Shown here piece by piece: positions 23,171 through 34,500 of a stretch of DNA of 64,000 nt. The notes beneath the pieces were generated by a model. The model worked only from the letters and a program-made list of their open reading frames with translations. It made no database searches and had not been told where the DNA came from. Position numbers and translations under genes: made by a program. Source of the DNA: Macrothele yani (taxonomy: Eukaryota > Arthropoda > Arachnida > Araneae > Macrothelidae); assembly GCA_039090855.1 (NCBI GenBank), contig CM077024.1, positions 63,573,594 to 63,637,593 on the forward strand, given 5' to 3'. Positions within the stretch are counted from its first letter, which is position 1, and the number at the start of each line of letters is the position of its first letter.

Positions 23171-24900
23171 TGGCCCGCACAACAGTCTTATATCGGCCCC
23201 ATGTGATCCGCACCTATCATGTTAATCGTGAATCGTAATTTCCGACAGAAAACTGCGATTCACAGGACCGACTCAGAAATCCAAAGACGCAAGAAAAGAA
23301 ATGATCTTATTGAAACAGTAACTGTCATTTTGAAGTACTTTTGTGTTACTTTTAAGTAAAAAAAGAACTAAAATCGTTAGCTGTTGCAGTATTATCGCAG
23401 TTCATTAGTTAGACTAAAAAATCCGTTGAAATTGCGGACAGTCCATAGCATTGTCTTATTTCTGAATATGTTTCAACTGAATACCGAAAAAACCTTAACT
23501 AAAACAATCAGCGCACCAAAACTAGGCGATGCGATTTGCAGAATGGCTACACGCTACAGAATAGCTCTGTCACGGATTCTCACACCGCGTAGGCTTCCGC
23601 ACACGCAATATTAACGCCTTCCTTGCATCATATTTTCTGTCAAAATACTTCAATATAAAAAAAAATATATATATTCTTACTCTTACAATCTCTTTGCAGT
23701 CTTCTATCTCGCTGCTACGTTATATTTTTTTCTGTTACCGCATTTTTGGTACTTTCCCAATAACATCACCTCTCCTGACAATTACCTCGAGGACTTTTTA
23801 AAACGACGCACCGTTTGTTTGTTTTTTTACCGGCGTCCGCAGCACCTAAATTTATAACCTTTTAATAGATAATATATGGATTACACAACAGAAATTACAG
23901 CATTTACTGCAATATATTACGAAATCTCAACTAAGAAGAAAATTAGGCGCCACGGCCCGAATTTTAGGCACCTGGGATTTGTCGAGCCCTGGACATACCG
24001 ATAACAGAAGCACAATCTTTTTTTACAAAAGACGTGCTGAAAAGACAAAGCTTGCAGAATTTGCTGAAAACCCGGCTCACCTTGCGCAAAGGATGTCTCC
24101 TCAAGGTCACTCCTAAAGCCAAACCCGAGAAAATGCGAAGCTACGTAACATCGCGATCTTCGATATCGAACTTTTGTACTCAAACAATTAGAAGGAAAAA
24201 GAAATAATGCACACAGCGGGCGTCCGTCCGATGCAAATGGTACTTCAAAGCACACAAAGTAAATAATTTATACTATTACACTTTGTAAATAAAAGAGAAA
24301 ATACGTCCTATAAACATGAATTAAAAACAATCTGATTCTGAAATTGTTTCCTTCCCTTTTTTTTAAACACACTATTATATCTCTTTTCAATTTTTTTTTG
24401 TGTGCGTGTACGCACACATAATTCAGTCTGAATGATGTATATTTACAACAACATGAAGCCAACCCAGAGACATCGCGTTGGCATTAAGGGCAGATGCGGA
24501 ATTGTGGATTGGTTGAACAAAGGGTGCATTGGAGCCAGAGTAAAAAAACATGGCCGTTTAGACGATAAAACTACATCGTTTTAATGAAATAGTATGTAGA
24601 CACGAAGCTCGCAAATATATTTGGCTAAAACAACATCCAATGTTGGTAAGTGGAGGCTCGCGCAATGCGTGCTCACATGCTGAAGTTCGATCTGGTCAAG
24701 CGTTGGGGGTTCCGAACGCATCAGATTGATTGTTACTGGTGGTAGTTTTGAACTGAAATCTGGCAACGTTACCTGTTCTGCTCGCATTGTCTCAGGACGT
24801 TAGGCATGCGTCAGTGAATCGACTTCGAGTTTTGTACGTTCTAAGTTCGCTTCATTAGCGTGTACGGTTGTTGTATTGCACGTTTCTTCTTCACAAAGAT
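23171..24900. other. Transposon interior without recognised gene
   Basis: Several short ORFs, none with a recognised domain; assumed 5' part of the hAT-like element or insertions in it. Confidence 0.3.
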
Positions 24901-24942
24901 GGATCGTTTCCTGTAAAAGCGTCAGAATGAAGCAGCTTCCAT

Positions 24943-24982
<40 letters not shown>

Positions 24983-25754
24983 TGAAGAATTACCAGAAAT
25001 TTAAAAAGGAATATTCTAAACAGTGGCCCTGCATTGTTGCATCATCGGAGAAAGACGGATATACCTATTGTACGGTATGTACTTTGAATTTTTCTGTGGA
25101 TCACAGAAGACGCGACGATTGTTGGAGTCACGCTGCAAGCAATAAACATGTGGAATTTGTGAAAAGTAAAGCCTCAAATCACAGTGTTTCATTATTTTGT
25201 ACTAAAGATGATGATTTTAGTACTGTACGATCTGAAAGTCTTTTTGCAAGATTTCTAATCTAACATAATATTCCGATTTCGGTTGCAGATCATGCAGGTC
25301 CATTTGTTCACAAAAATGTTTCCAGACTCTATTATTGCTAAGAAATACAGCAGTGGGTGCACAAAAACAAGTGCCATCATTTGCACAATGGCAGATTCCA
25401 GCAAATCTAAGATTTGTGATATACTTAAAAATAATTCATTTGCATTAAAGCGACTGATGGCAGCAATGACATCGAGGCCAAAAAGCTATATCCCCTGGTT
25501 GTTAGCTATTATGCTCATGAAAAAAGGGCCAAATCATAACCACTTTGCTTTCATTATTAGATTCTTCTGATAATACTGGAGAAAGAATATTTAAATTAAT
25601 TGAATCTGAATTAATGAGACTGGGCATAAGGTGGAATAATTTCGCATCCTTTTGTTGTGATAACGCGAGTACTATGACTGGCCATTTCAAAGGTGTAGTA
25701 GCTTATATTAAAAGCAAACAGCCAGATATTAAAGTTGTTGGTTGTCCGTTATAA
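24901..25754 (+). pseudogene. hAT-like transposase with BED-type zinc finger, truncated
   Basis: ATG 24899 opens a frame (MDRFL) that hits a stop and an expanded (CA)n, then continues from 24982: KNYQKFKKEYSKQWPCIV, a zinc finger YCTVCTLNFS...CWSHAASNKH..F (C-x2-C...H-x4-H), ESLFARFLI. After stops at 25261 and a frameshift near 25295 it reads MFPDSIIAKKYSSGCTKTSA, MADSSKSKICDILKNNSFA, then a rearranged stretch near 25450 (ALKRLMAAMTSRP, probably a shifted IATDGSNDIEA-like catalytic region) and LLDSSDNTGERIFKLIESEL, NNFASFCCDNASTMTGHF to the stop at 25752. The RNase H-like C-terminal half and the dimerisation domain are missing. Confidence 0.7.
24943..24980. repeat. (CA)n microsatellite inside the transposase ORF
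   Basis: About 19 CA units shortly after the start of the hAT transposase; encodes an HTHT run in frame. Confidence 0.95.
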
Positions 25755-26937
25755 CTGAGGGAATAAAGTTGTCAAGAAAAGTTTTTTTTATGCTGGTATT
25801 TATTATTGCTAAAGGGAGGCAATTTTTTTTGGAAATGCTGGTATTAATTCAACAAATATAGCAAAATAATGTATGTTTACCTGTTGGATATCCTGATAGT
25901 TCTTTCCAATTGAATACAAAGCCATAAAAAATGAGTGAAATGGGAATGCTAAGAAATGCTCAGAAATAAGTATGATTGAACAGCACAGTGCATTTTTTAC
26001 ACCAACGCTGTATGACAAACATCCATACTGCTTTAGTTTCGAAAAAAAGGAAACTTATTTTGGCAGAGTACAACAGAAAAAAATAAGGTGAGCTCCTTTA
26101 ATTTTAGTTTATGCATTAAAGTTTGCTATTATCATTGTTTCAAATAATCCTGTAGTTCACTAGATAAAAATTTACATTGAGCCATTTGAGCATTGTACTA
26201 TATAAATGATAAATTCCACGAAATATAAACCCCTCACCCAGCTGAGAAAGCAGCAGTAAATTAAAATTATAACTCAAAAGCAATAGTAAATTAGTTATAT
26301 TTAACAAAAAAAAAACCCGTTAAATTAAGCCATTTAGAAGCAAGGAATTACTTTATCACGGTCAAAAGTAGCTGTTATATACGCCGCGTAACAGTACGAG
26401 TTACTACTGACAGTGTCCTGGTCAATTTTGGCAGGTATGCTGACTTTTCCCGATTTTCCAGGTCTGTCGCCACCCTGTGTACGATTTTTTATGTTTTTAA
26501 TTCCGAGTTTCTGAACTTTTGATCAATTCCTGTATTCTTTTTAAGTGTTTATCTGAAGGATCATTCTTTATTAAGTCATTCCAAAAAAATATTTTTAACT
26601 TTGTCAGCTCTAGTGATTATTAAATTGGAGTTTGAACACAATTCTTTAACGGTTAAATTCAGTTTCGGCAATGTAATAGAATGAGAGATTATCACCTGGC
26701 TGATACACTGTATAACTATTTCTTTCTCTTCAAAGTTCAGACTGTTTTTTTTAAAGATTTTTCAATTGACGCAGTTATGTCTGAAACTGGTATTTTTCTT
26801 GACAGCAAAATTTGAATTATATTATAAAGTACGCTCAGTAAGTTTATAACCTAACAAGTTGACAACTACTTCACTGTCTGGATATACTATTATGTTATCA
26901 TTATCAGAATAAGCCTCTTTATTGTTATTATCAGCTA

Positions 26938-27291
26938 CTAATTTCTCAAATTTCCATTCAAGTAAAACCTTGTGATTCGACGACATGTAGATACTATGAA
27001 CTTAAGTCTTCTGTCTAGAGTATCAAAATCTGCAAATAATTTTGCTAACCAAAAATGTAGATCATAAAGTTCATGTTCCTCATTTGCAATATGCTTTTCA
27101 GTGTCCTTAATAATAGCTCTAAGAAGGGCAAAAGCATTGCTAACTGCTTTTGCATACCTGCCAACATTGGCAAGATCCTTGCCAGTAGCAATTAGTTTTA
27201 TTGCGCAACACACATAGAACACAGATACTTTTTTATGGAATGATCCATCTCTTTGTGAAAAAGAAATGCACACCACAACAAAACAGTACAA
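26938..27291 (-). CDS. Unidentified 117-codon ORF, coding-like
   Basis: The C-terminal part has the composition of a real globular protein: LIATGKDLANVGRYAKAVSN, AFALLRAIIKDTEKHIANEE, HELYDLHFWLAKLFADFDTL, DRRLKFIVSTC. It looks mostly helical with a conserved-looking aromatic core. The N-terminal 30 residues look like intron or UTR. No start, splice site or neighbour decides what it is. It lies between two transposon remnants just outside the large hAT-like element, so a fragment of a transposon-encoded protein is the likeliest reading; I do not recognise the family. Confidence 0.3.
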   Translation of the reverse strand: MYCFVVVCISFSQRDGSFHKKVSVFYVCCAIKLIATGKDLANVGRYAKAVSNAFALLRAIIKDTEKHIANEEHELYDLHFWLAKLFADFDTLDRRLKFIVSTCRRITRFYLNGNLRN

Positions 27292-28141
27292 ACAAGGACA
27301 CTAATGAACCAAACTTAACACCCGTGAAACACAAAGTTAATTCCCCTGGCGAGGGCACGATAGGCAACACCGCAAGATTTAAATTCGAAACTTCCACCAG
27401 TAAAAATCAGTCAGATGCGTTCATAATTCCACAACGCTTGACAGACGGAAAATCTGAAATATGTAAAAAAATAAATAATAAAAAAATGCATCAATTTTTA
27501 TCAATTTTCCAAATTCGTTACTTCCGTTTTCGGAAATTTCCATCTTACTTATCAAGCTTAAATGCAAAAACTAATGGGACTGGAAATATTTAACAATGCA
27601 GGGAGAGAGGGAACATTGCGTGTGTGGTGGGGGTCTTTTTTCTGTCCAACTTATGTTTTTGGAGATTTTCCACCTATTTTCTAGCTGAAACAAAAATATT
27701 TATACAGTAAAATGTTATTTAACAATAATACTGTACAGAGGCAACAGCGTAAGAAAAAGAAATTACGATTATGAAAAATATCGGAACTCTGTCGACCTTC
27801 CATTTTAGAAAGTTCCGTAAAGATGAAATTTCGTCCTCTGACGACCCTTCCCCCAAATTCTGTTCACTTGTTCATTGATCTCTTGAATGACCGAAATAAT
27901 AACGAAAATGGTAGAATTCCTCGAATTCCTGGAAGAATTTATGCCCGAAGATTATGGGGAAATTTTCATGGCGTCTAACTTACGTTTTCACAAACATTTA
28001 GGCAATAAAATGATATTTAACAATACTGGACACAAAGGCCACGATCGTGGAAAAACTTTTTACTCCATTTAAGTACTGTTTTTGAAAGTTTTGAAACACG
28101 AAATACAGTCTTCAAACGGAAAACGACCCCTCCCCAGTCTC

Positions 28142-28150
28142 TTCAGTTTT
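28142..28150. repeat. SINE target-site duplication, left
   Basis: TTCAGTTTT, repeated at 28353-28361; single in the empty paralogous site near 22973. Confidence 0.8.
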
Positions 28151-28352
28151 TTTATTTTATTCGAGATTTAACGATCACCGTAAGCAACTTAGTGGGCTAT
28201 AAGCAGTTGCCCATCCCTAGTTTAGGGATACTGGTTCTAGGGAAGAAAGAGACAAACTCAACATCCATGCCTCACTGGGATTCGAACATAGACCCATCAC
28301 GGACGAATGATCAGAAGCCATCGCTTAGATCACTGCGCCACTGGGGGCGGCC
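28151..28352 (-). mobile_element. tRNA-derived SINE
   Basis: Read on the minus strand, the head (28352 down to about 28275) is CCCAGTGGCGCAGTGATCTA (box A-like) and GTTCGAATCCC (box B), so a tRNA-like pol III promoter. It is followed by a body and an A/T-rich tail near 28151. Flanking TTCAGTTTT duplications and the empty paralogous site prove an insertion. Related copies lie at 61235-61385 and 63921-64000. SINEs depend on a partner LINE for retroposition; which one cannot be told from the tail. Confidence 0.85.
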
Positions 28353-28385
28353 TTCAGTTTTACATCGATCTTGAAAATGATTACA

Positions 28386-28418
<33 letters not shown>

Positions 28419-28675
28419 CAGAATTCTGTGAATCTGCTTTAGAATCTTATGTATATCATAAAATAATAGTAAAATAAAAATTTGTAGGATCCCTAGTTTT
28501 GACAGTGAGTTCCGCAGTCAGACAACAAAATCTGTAGTAGCTGGCAGGTATGCTTTTGTAACACTTTGAGGTCTTAAGCTGCACTTCAAGGAAGTAAAGT
28601 TTGGTAAGATATGCTGTCGTTTAAATCAATGTAAGAATTCAAGTGGTTCATTACTTTGAAATTGTTTTTACTCTT

Positions 28676-28972
28676 GGCTTCAAAAAACAATTGATAGTGT
28701 TTTTTACATTAGTAATAGTCTTTTGAGGAACATGGATGCATAAGCATTTCCTTGCGATTCAAATTTCCGTAGTTAGTATAGAGTCGAAAATAGCCAATTA
28801 TAGTTGGTAGAGTCGAAAATAACCGAACAGGATGTTAAAATGGCTATAAAAACATCCTGATTCGCTATTTTCGACTACTACGGAAATTTGAATCAAAGGG
28901 GAATGTTATATATCTATGTTCCTCAAAAGACTGACTAATTTAAACTACACCATCAATCGCTTTTTGAAGCTG
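28676..28972. repeat. Inverted repeat, about 300 bp
   Basis: GGCTTCAAAAAACAATTGAT...CTTTTGAGGAACAT...TTCAAATTTCCGTAGT...GTCGAAAATAG pairs with the right half ending CAATCGCTTTTTGAAGC. The inner part has GTCGAAAATA..CAGGATGTT against AACATCCTG...TATTTTCGAC, and the GTCGAAAATA segment is duplicated in the left arm. It lies directly upstream of a PLE remnant and may be its inner junction or a separate foldback. Confidence 0.75.
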
Positions 28973-29049
28973 AATTAGACCCTGGACTGAACCCATCAGT
29001 ATGGTACAGATAAACAGATGTTTTCTTTATTTGGCCTTATGATGATTAA

Positions 29050-29695
29050 TTCGACACCTCTTTACAAAGATAAATGGAATACACAGGTCCACAAAGGAGC
29101 TTGAAAACGACAAACTTCCATATCTTGATGTATGCCTCTCCATATCTGAACATGGGAAATTATATACTAGAGTCTACAACGAACTTTCTTGCTGTGCCCA
29201 ATTTTGCAAAAGAGCACTGTTACTTTACTCAGAATAAGAAACAGTAATAAGAAATATCTTTAAACAAGCACTCTATGAATGTTTTAACCAAGACTTGATA
29301 AATTCCATCCTAGATAAAGTCAGAAGCTGCATAAATGAAGGAACACCTATTGGCAATCCTCACTTAAATTTCATTGGACCACTGCTGTACATTCCTGGCT
29401 TCACATTTTTTCTAAGAAATGCCTTAAAGCAGCTAAGTCTAGGATTTGGCATCTGGACAACTGCCTTGGTTACAAGTATCCTTTCTCCCAAAAGGAAAAT
29501 TGACATGGAACAGAAGGCAGGTGTTTATTCCATCCCGCTGCAATACCCTGATGAAAAGTAGAAATGACTAATAGGCCAACTGGCACCTGGGTGGCGAAAC
29601 ACAAAAGAAATATGATAAATGGAACCCTCAGCACAGCCCGTTCAAAAGAAGTTTGTCTCAATGATGCAACACCTCAATGGCAGGATGTAAATGTT
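29050..29695 (+). pseudogene. Penelope-type RT and GIY-YIG remnant
   Basis: Fragments in order: KELENDKLPYLDVCLSISEH (the LPFLDV-type motif after the catalytic region of Penelope RT), a helical linker with CFNQDLINSILDKVRSCINE, then QKAGVYSIPLQYPDEK (GIY half-motif) and a shifted YIGQLAP-like stretch, then KHKRNMINGTL and FVSMMQHLN. Stops and frameshifts are frequent. The 3' end near 29870-29930 has CTGCCTTGATAAACC...GTGTTGAAGC, resembling the PLE end motif. Confidence 0.6.
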
Positions 29696-29939
29696 TAGCC
29701 ATAGGCACTACCCAAACTGGGACTGCCATCGCAGAGTCAATAAAAATACTCAACACAATACGCATGCAACAATTCTGCCTCACACGACTTTTTTGTGTCT
29801 TCATGTGATTTTTTTAATTCAACACAAGTATTCACTTTTAAACGTTAAACTTTCTTGAAAATCTTCTCTGCCTTGATAAACCAAATGTAATGTGTTGAAG
29901 CTTGGCAATCAGTTGTTTACACCAATAAAAATCAGATTT

Positions 29940-30628
29940 AACTTGTCTAAATCAGAATTCGTAAAATTCTTAAGGGGGGGGGGGTTTATAAGGATTTTTA
30001 AGGACCTTTTGATGAACTTCCCCCTATCATTGTTGCTAATCAGGTGCACAGCAAACAATGGCTTAATTTATAAGTAATGGGGTCAACCAATACAGGTGTC
30101 TGGATGCCATGGTAACTATAGAAATTGCTCTGTTGGCCAGAGACTGACCTGGCTAATAGAAATAGCAAGCCTGGTACAACTAGAAAGAAAAATCATCATA
30201 ATTCCTTTCATATTGAATTTTTGCATTACTGCACTCTAACCATCAGAGTGTCGATTTCCATGACAGTCTCCTGCTTTCCAATTGGCAAATTAATATAGAA
30301 TGTTCCATTCCAAAACTGATTCTGATGTTTACATGCAAAGCCTAACATGAAGCAATTAAACTACAGACAAAAAAGGCAAATTGAAACATGTTTCCACACA
30401 TGACAAAGTAAACAGATAAAACATAAAGCACCTGTTTTAAAAATAAAAACATTTAAGCACTTCAGAAATGCAAATTCAAAATAAGGAGCCCTTAAGGACT
30501 GTACGAACCCTGTAAATGTACACACAAAATTTACAATGCAATATAGTAGACCTACTTAATATAGAGACAAAAAAAAGGAAAAAGGATTCTTTTACATTAG
30601 AATTTGGAAAATTATACTTCACAAGTAC
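29940..30628. other. Non-coding flank of the lingerer exon
   Basis: Downstream of the exon on the minus strand; no further exon was recognised. Contains a (G)9 run near 29974. Confidence 0.4.
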
Positions 30629-30828
30629 CGGGAAAAGTGGAGGAGCATAGTGATGGATTCCACCTGTCATCATTCCACCAGCAAAATAATATCCATATCC
30701 AGGAGGCAGTGCTGCAGCTGGGTTAAATAAAGCCTGGCCATGAGTCTGTGTATTTGCTTGCCCTTGTGACAGTGTAGTGGCTACTGTTGAAGCATCTGTT
30801 TCTGCTCTACTATATTTGCCATCAGCTG
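30629..30828 (-). CDS. lig: lingerer (UBAP2/UBAP2L family) exon, third of three seen
   Basis: A 200-bp internal exon. The acceptor is TTTCTTCTTTGTTTCAG before 30828 and the donor CCG|GTACTT at 30629/30628. Joined to the G left by the previous exon it encodes 67 residues: AADGKYSRAETDAST, then TTLSQGQANTQTHGQALFNP, AAALPPGYGYYFAGGMM and a HHYAPPLFP end, closing in phase 0. The order matches UBAP2L, where an ATTLAQ.Q.Q..Q segment precedes NPALPPGYSY and a QYGP.VF end. The family comprises cytoplasmic RNA-associated proteins with an N-terminal UBA domain (not in this window); in flies lingerer affects courtship and growth. The acceptor is a tandem TTTCAGCAG, so a one-residue alternative is possible. 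Confidence 0.9.
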
Positions 30829-31882
30829 CTGAAACAAAGAAGAAACAATTCTTACTACAGTTGCTTTGATTAGCAAGAACACAGGGTTGCATTTGTATAC
30901 TTCAACAAACATTCCCTACGGCCTAATCAACAGAAGCATTACAAATCATCTCATTTTTAAGGTTGGTAGAGCAAGTTAAAATCATTTAATTTATTTAAAG
31001 AAAATCTTGCAATGCCATAAAAACTCATGACTGCAAGACTGATAAAACAGAATATGAATAACAAACAGCATTTTTGCTGCAATTGTATGCACATCAGGGG
31101 TTTTTTTTTTATAGACATGAGATAACAATTTATTAATAATTTAAGTAATTAACCACATTGCAGATGCTGTAATGTTGCACAGTGACACCAGGCAGAAACA
31201 AACAAAATAATCCTTACAAATAACATTTTGTATACAGAGTATAATAAGAGAACTGGGCAAACCAGGGCCTCTTCTTTTCTGACAAGAAAGATCAATTCTA
31301 ACAATAAGGATCCCATAAAAAATTATTTCGTGAGCAAGCCTTATGACAAAATGTCTGTCTTATAATGAACATTTTATAATTTTATACAGGAGACTGTCAA
31401 TGAAAAAGTAACTTTTTAACTGGATGAAAAGTCGGAATGTGCAGTGAAAACGAGTTAATATAATGTAGCACGAATAAAGCAGAATTCTTCACTGTAATTC
31501 ATTTAAGTAAATACTGAACTGGAGCACATCCCTGTATTCACAATAGAAAATTACTGAATTTAAATAAAAATAAAATAGTTTTAAAGGATATTGATTCAAA
31601 CACTTTTTCCCCTTCCTGCTTTGTTTTACTTGCTAGAACATCAGCCAAAGTTTCCTCTTACAAGCGAGACTTGCTTTTTTCTTAACAAGTTACTCAGTCA
31701 TATCTGTCATTTGTTGACTATGTGTTCTGCACAGCATTTAATGCTAAATATTTCTTTCTGCTGATATCTTTTCCTTTCCATTTCTACATTGTTGCCTTAC
31801 TTTCTCTTTTTATTTTATGCCTTCAGATTTCGAAAAATAGGAAGGACGAGCAAATAAGACTAAAATAAGGAAAAGGAAGCTA

Positions 31883-31884
<2 letters not shown>

Positions 31885-31924
<40 letters not shown>
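31885..31924. repeat. (CA)n microsatellite
   Basis: About 18 CA units with one CG interruption near the end. Confidence 0.95.
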
Positions 31925-32767
31925 AGGATGCTAATCTATGTACCCTTGTTGGAGTTTCCTCATACCCTTCTTAAAAACAGATTGGGCTTACTCTGCTATA
32001 TCATCAATCCATCGGAATCTTATTCTGAAAACATTCTTTGTCCTGTCAGTTGAACTTTCAATTTGGATGTGGGTCATTCCACATCAAATCGCCAGATGCT
32101 ATCCACCACTCCATCTCCGATTCTTTCTTTTTTTTTTTTCTTGAATAGATCACCACAATGTATGAAAATCCCAAAAGTTATATTTTTTAATTTCCCACAG
32201 ATTAGAAGGTAGTAATTTTCGAATTTTAGTGCATGGCGGGCCGTAATTACAGAAAAACACAAATATCTCTTGTTTGGATCAAAAGAAGTACCAAAATTAC
32301 CACTCCTTTGTAATTTCTCCCAAGCAATTGATTGGTGCAAAGCACGAATTTCTATCTTCTTTAGTTTTTGAGTTACGTGCAATGAGAAAGCCTTTTTTAG
32401 AAATGTAAAAAAGAAATGTAGTACAACAATTTGAAAGTCACAACTGTTTTCGTTTTAAAAAAAGTTTAATCTAACAAATGAAAGGGGAAAACAAACAAAC
32501 TTCGGCTTTCGCATGCACACTGAGAAAATGATTTTTAAATACAGTGCACAACTTGTATTTTGCCACTGTGAAACTGTACACGGCGAATCGTGCCATACAG
32601 CCAGCCAAACAGCAGCGGGAGTCGATGTTGGCAGATCAAGGTACTATTGAACGCGTCGATCAGATTGTACCAGCATATGATCATTTGATGTGATGCTTGA
32701 AAGTGGAAAGATGGTGAATTAATGTTATGTTTAAAGGCATTTCAAATAATACAACTGCAAAATATTA

Positions 32768-33986
32768 TTGGGTTGGTGTGAATGAAATGTCCGGCGCGAA
32801 CGAGCAGTCGAGGCAGCCCCCCCCCAGCGGAATGGGACCACCCACAGGTGTTGCGGGTATTATGCCACAGAGTTACTATAAATAGCTAGCACGTGTGTGA
32901 AGAATAAGGTTCAGGTGTCATTTGTTTGGACATAACGTGGCTTGTGAAGGAAGCATGCAGACGGCGAATTCAAGAGTTGTTTTCCTGTATGAATTTAAAC
33001 TGAGCCATTCTGCATGAATTGCTGCTTGAAATGCTAACAAAGTGTTTGAGGAGAATACAACCAACAAAGGAACCATTCAGTGATGGTTTGTGAAGTTTCG
33101 AAGTAGGGATACGGACTTGCAAAACGAAGCACATGGTCACTGACCTGTTGCTGTTTCCGACGATGTTCTGTTACGTGTGGTTGAAGCGAACCCCTGAAAA
33201 ACATGCCACTAGATAGCGGCTGAGGTAGGTGTCCACCACAAAATAGTTGTTCTGCATCTGGCTGCACTGGGTAAGATAAAAAAGCTGGACATGTGGCTGC
33301 CACACGAGTTGACAACTGACAAGACTAGGCGTTTGGAAGTCTGCACGTCACTGCTTGCCAGGAATAAACAGGAACCTCTACTGCATGGAATCATCACCTG
33401 CGATGAGAAATGGGTCCTTTATGATAATCGGAAATGATCTGCATAATGGTTAAGCAAAGCACAGCCTGCTGGATGTAATCCTAAGCCACCCCTACACACC
33501 AAGACGATAATGCTCCTTATCTGGGGGTCCACAGCCGGGATCATTTATCTGAGTTTCTAGGCAAGAGGCCAAACCATCACTGCAGAACATCATGGTGCTG
33601 CATTACACCAGATACACTGGAAATTGCTGCAGAAACAACTGGCTATGGTCAAGAGACATAGTGTTGTTCTACTCCAGAACAACGGCCACCCTTATGTCAC
33701 ACTAGTGCCTTGGGCTATGAAGCACTGCCTCATCCTGCCTATTCCTCGGACTTGTCCCCAACAGACCATCACCTGATTTGTCACCTGGATCACTTCCTGT
33801 CTGGGAAACAGTTCACGACAGACGAGGTTTAACATGCAGCCGACGACTTCTTCGGGTCCCGGCCACATGGCAACTATGTGTCGATGCTGAGGGGGATTAT
33901 TTCGCCTAGATGAGTTGTCCTCCTTTTCGTTCTCGCTGTCCACGTGTGCTGATCCTTTGACGGATATTTCATTCGCACCAACCCAA
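32768..33986 (+). mobile_element. mariner element, complete ends, dead transposase
   Basis: A 1219-bp element with TIRs TTGGGTTGGTGTGAATGAAA and the complement of TTTCATTCGCACCAACCCAA, flanked by TA on both sides (32766-32767, 33987-33988). The plus-strand transposase is readable through many stops: FLYEFKLSHSA, WFVKFRSRDTDLQNE, VVEANP, AEVGVHHKIVVLHLAALGK, DKTRRLEVCTSLLARNKQEP, then ITCDEKWVLYDNRK with the first catalytic D, AQPAGCNPKP and MLLIWGSTAGIIY. It resembles the irritans-type mariners related to Hsmar1. The missing or altered codons rule out function. Confidence 0.9.
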
Positions 33987-34055
33987 TACTAAAGGGTAAT
34001 TTCACGCCAGATGCTATTCACCACATTCTTAGCCATTCAACAATCAGGAAAACTA

Positions 34056-34500
34056 CACTGCTGGACAATTGCTAAGGACGGATCATAAACGGCTATATAG
34101 CGCATAAAAAAGTAAATGTGGTTGGATGCCAAGTGAAATAAAATAATGTCAGAATGCCAGGACATTACAAGAAAGACAATTTATTGTGCTCTGAAATCCA
34201 GAAGGCTTTGGAACGTGTTCAAGGGACAAACAGGCCATTTTGTGCAGAATACGTAAATGTGAAAAAAATGCAATTACCGTCCGCAGGCGTTCCGGCGTAA
34301 GATGTCAATACGGGATATGGCCACCATGGAGGGCGATGCAAGATTCCACACGTCGTGTCATGCTTTGCGCAACATTATCAAGCAGCTGTTGGGGTAATTT
34401 ATCCCATTCCTCTGTCAGTGCACGGATGAGGGTGCCCTTGTTTATTGGAGGGCATTGGCGACCAGCAAGACTCCTCCACAAATATAAAGGAAATTTTGCG
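34056..34500 (-). mobile_element. Tc1-like element, 3' remnant
   Basis: It starts after TA (34054-34055) with CACTGCTGGACAATTGCTAA, a Tc1-type terminal repeat. The minus-strand frame encodes the transposase C-terminus: GTLIRALTEEWDKLPQQLLD, NVAQSMTRRVESCIALHGGH, IPY. This matches the usual Tc1 ending (EEWD.IPQ...L..SM.RR..A.I...GG.T.Y). The rest of the gene and the other TIR are absent. Confidence 0.7.

Larger units (their letters stand above)
20831..26477 (+). mobile_element. Large hAT-like DNA transposon
   Basis: The ends CAGGGTGGCTACA (20831) and TGTCGCCACCCTG (to 26477) are inverted repeats, and subterminal sequences also resemble each other (TTCCCTGACTTTTCCAGGTTT against the complement of GACTTTTCCCGATTTTCCAGG). 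Flanks are GGTGTACA and TGTACGAT; the palindromic GTAC prevents a clear 8-bp duplication. The transposase remnant at 24901-25754 lies inside. A repeat unit at 22270-23170 also occurs outside the element at 27460-28560, so other insertions must have enlarged it. Confidence 0.6.
27460..28560 (+). repeat. Dispersed repeat, copy 2
   Basis: Second copy of the unit at 22270-23170, enlarged by the SINE at 28151-28352 and an A-tract at 28386-28417. Confidence 0.75.

Noticed and set aside
24943..24980. (CA)n as a regulatory Z-DNA element
   Set aside because: No supporting context; it sits in a dead transposase.
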